Shown here piece after piece: positions 62,982 to 64,000 of a stretch of 64,000 nucleotides of DNA. Under the pieces are notes generated by a model. The model was not told the origin of the DNA. It saw only the letters and a program-made list of their open reading frames with translations, and made no database searches. The stretch lies in assembly GCF_012295615.1 (NCBI RefSeq), contig NZ_CP051183.1, positions 1,515,001 through 1,579,000 of the forward strand, read 5' to 3'. Positions within the stretch are counted from its first letter, which is position 1, and each line of letters begins with the position of its first letter. This stretch comes from Bermanella marisrubri (GTDB taxonomy: Bacteria; Pseudomonadota; Gammaproteobacteria; Pseudomonadales; Oceanobacteraceae). The translations under genes and the position numbers were made by a program.

Positions 62982-64000
62982 CTAACGCTTTAAGATAACC
63001 AGTTCAATCATTAGGTCAGACGGAGCGCTGTCCCAATGTAGTACAAGGTTTTGCTGACGAACTACCGAAGACCATTCATCATCATGTATATCAATGCGTA
63101 CATACTGAGCACCATCTTTTTTCGGTAAACCGGCAGGCGCGGTGGGCGAATGAATGAGCCCAATACCGGGAAGTGAGCGTTCAACCAAGATATCAATAGT
63201 ATTTTGTGATGCTAGTTTTGCAGTAGTAAAGAATGAGTGACTAAAGTCATCCCAATTCTCAGTGCTATTAATAATCAGATAGAAATCCGCTTTGTCTTCA
63301 AAGAAGTCTTTCGGAATGTCGCAGCTAAAGGCCTGCTCATCACGCTTCAATTCAACTAGGAATTGTGGACCTACGGAAATTTCATTGAGCAAGCGATTGA
63401 TCAATAAACGCGCTTTATCAAAACACTCGCCAGCATTGTTGTGGCTGTAATCAGGTAAAAGACTTTCACCGTCTTGAGTTTCACCCAGAAGGTTAATGTC
63501 GGGTGTAAAGGTACTGATTTCACCGATAAGCTCCTTTAAACCGCCATAAATTGACCAAGGCTGAATATTTGGAGTAGACACTTCGTGATTTAGGCGAGGC
63601 ACATAGCGCGATAAAGCCTGTAAACTGAATCGATAGCGCAGAGCATTATTATCAATTTGGCTACCGAGCATCGCCTGTCCGGTTTTTAATTGGATGGCGC
63701 GGCCAGCTAGCTCGTCTTTTAGTTCGCTTATTTGTTTAGTAAGACGAGTATTGGCATGAATATTCAAGCAGGGCGGGATGTAGTCTTGTACTAACTTATA
63801 ATTTTCGCCGTCTAGTCCCACCTGGCAGAAGGGGATCAAAGAATACTCAGAGTATTGCTCTTTTTCTGATTCTAATACGATATCAAGTTTTAGGATAAGC
63901 TCATGAGTCTCTGCTACATCCCCTTGAACGTAACGATCTTGGCTTTGCGTTGGATTAACAAAAGTAAAGAAACGAGTCTTTACACTATGTGCTTCAGATA
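62982..64000 (-). CDS. tssK: T6SS baseplate protein TssK (N-terminus beyond the window)
   Basis: 339 codons are visible and the frame stays open to the right edge; about 100 residues are missing. It carries the TssK hallmark SLIPFCQVG ... DYIPPCLNIHANTRLTKQISELKDELAGRA, the shoulder/neck helices and the receptor-binding C-terminal head (SLPGIGLIHSPTAPAGLPKKDGAQYVRID). TssK docks the TssFGE wedges onto the TssLM membrane complex. It is 12 bp upstream of tssL. Missing tssJ and tssA may lie further upstream, outside the window. Confidence 0.94.
   Translation of the reverse strand, partial: SEAHSVKTRFFTFVNPTQSQDRYVQGDVAETHELILKLDIVLESEKEQYSEYSLIPFCQVGLDGENYKLVQDYIPPCLNIHANTRLTKQISELKDELAGRAIQLKTGQAMLGSQIDNNALRYRFSLQALSRYVPRLNHEVSTPNIQPWSIYGGLKELIGEISTFTPDINLLGETQDGESLLPDYSHNNAGECFDKARLLINRLLNEISVGPQFLVELKRDEQAFSCDIPKDFFEDKADFYLIINSTENWDDFSHSFFTTAKLASQNTIDILVERSLPGIGLIHSPTAPAGLPKKDGAQYVRIDIHDDEWSSVVRQQNLVLHWDSAPSDLMIELVILKR

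Noticed and set aside
53553-63839. A phage tail (R-type pyocin) cluster instead of a T6SS
   Set aside because: TssL, TssM, TssK and ClpV are present and have no counterparts in tailocins.

Overview
The window is chromosomal DNA from a Gram-negative, probably marine gammaproteobacterium. Evidence: an Na+-translocating NADH:quinone oxidoreductase operon, a PsrA-type TetR regulator, E. coli-type LexA boxes, a perfect sigma-32 promoter in front of htpG, and many outer-membrane and TonB-type proteins. The core gene order (YfaZ/DUF6586 genes, lexA, psrA, nagZ, mtnP, csiV, mfd, gap, nqrABCDEF) is the one I recall from Pseudomonas and related Oceanospirillales. Base composition is moderate, so an Oceanospirillales-like relative is my inference. 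No rRNA, tRNA, CRISPR array or intact insertion sequence was seen.

Layout. 1-2.9 kb: the start of a TonB-dependent receptor (minus) faces a three-gene membrane operon ending in a PepSY protein; Fur-like sites lie between them. 3-7.5 kb: a hybrid histidine kinase, an SLC6/NSS sodium symporter and two adjacent PaaI-type thioesterases. 7.5-9.7 kb: a structured interspersed-repeat candidate, then htpG. 9.8-33.4 kb: the conserved backbone. It includes lexA with SOS boxes and a TetR-RND-LolA-like-barrel export cassette placed between lexA and psrA. Next come a cell-wall/purine salvage group (L,D-transpeptidase, nagZ, MscS channel, mtnP, csiV), mfd, a long-type gap and the six nqr genes.

33.4-64 kb is an accessory region. 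It starts with a two-partner secretion pair (TpsB transporter, 1280-residue TpsA exoprotein) and an unknown membrane protein. It continues with a type VI secretion system (T6SS): tssH (clpV) with a PH-like membrane protein on the plus strand and, on the minus strand, a near-continuous operon tssK(partial)-tssL-tssM-tssBC-hcp-tssE-tssF-tssG-DUF2169/pentapeptide-pentapeptide-DUF3540-DUF4150(PAAR-like). vgrG follows from its own promoter, with three small DUF3592-like membrane proteins, one of which is frameshifted. tssA and tssJ are not in the window and may lie beyond its right edge.

The standout observation is that the two sheath subunits TssB and TssC are encoded as one 562-residue polypeptide (57179-58867, minus). 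The fusion seems to have lost the usual free N-terminal helix of TssC that ClpV recognises, although a full-length ClpV gene is present. Other points of interest are an array of three palindromes at exact 18-bp spacing in front of the tetR of the RND cassette, a one-base homopolymer frameshift in the DUF3592-like array, a T6SS cargo module without any recognisable toxin, and a Na+-NQR operon lacking apbE and nqrM next to it.
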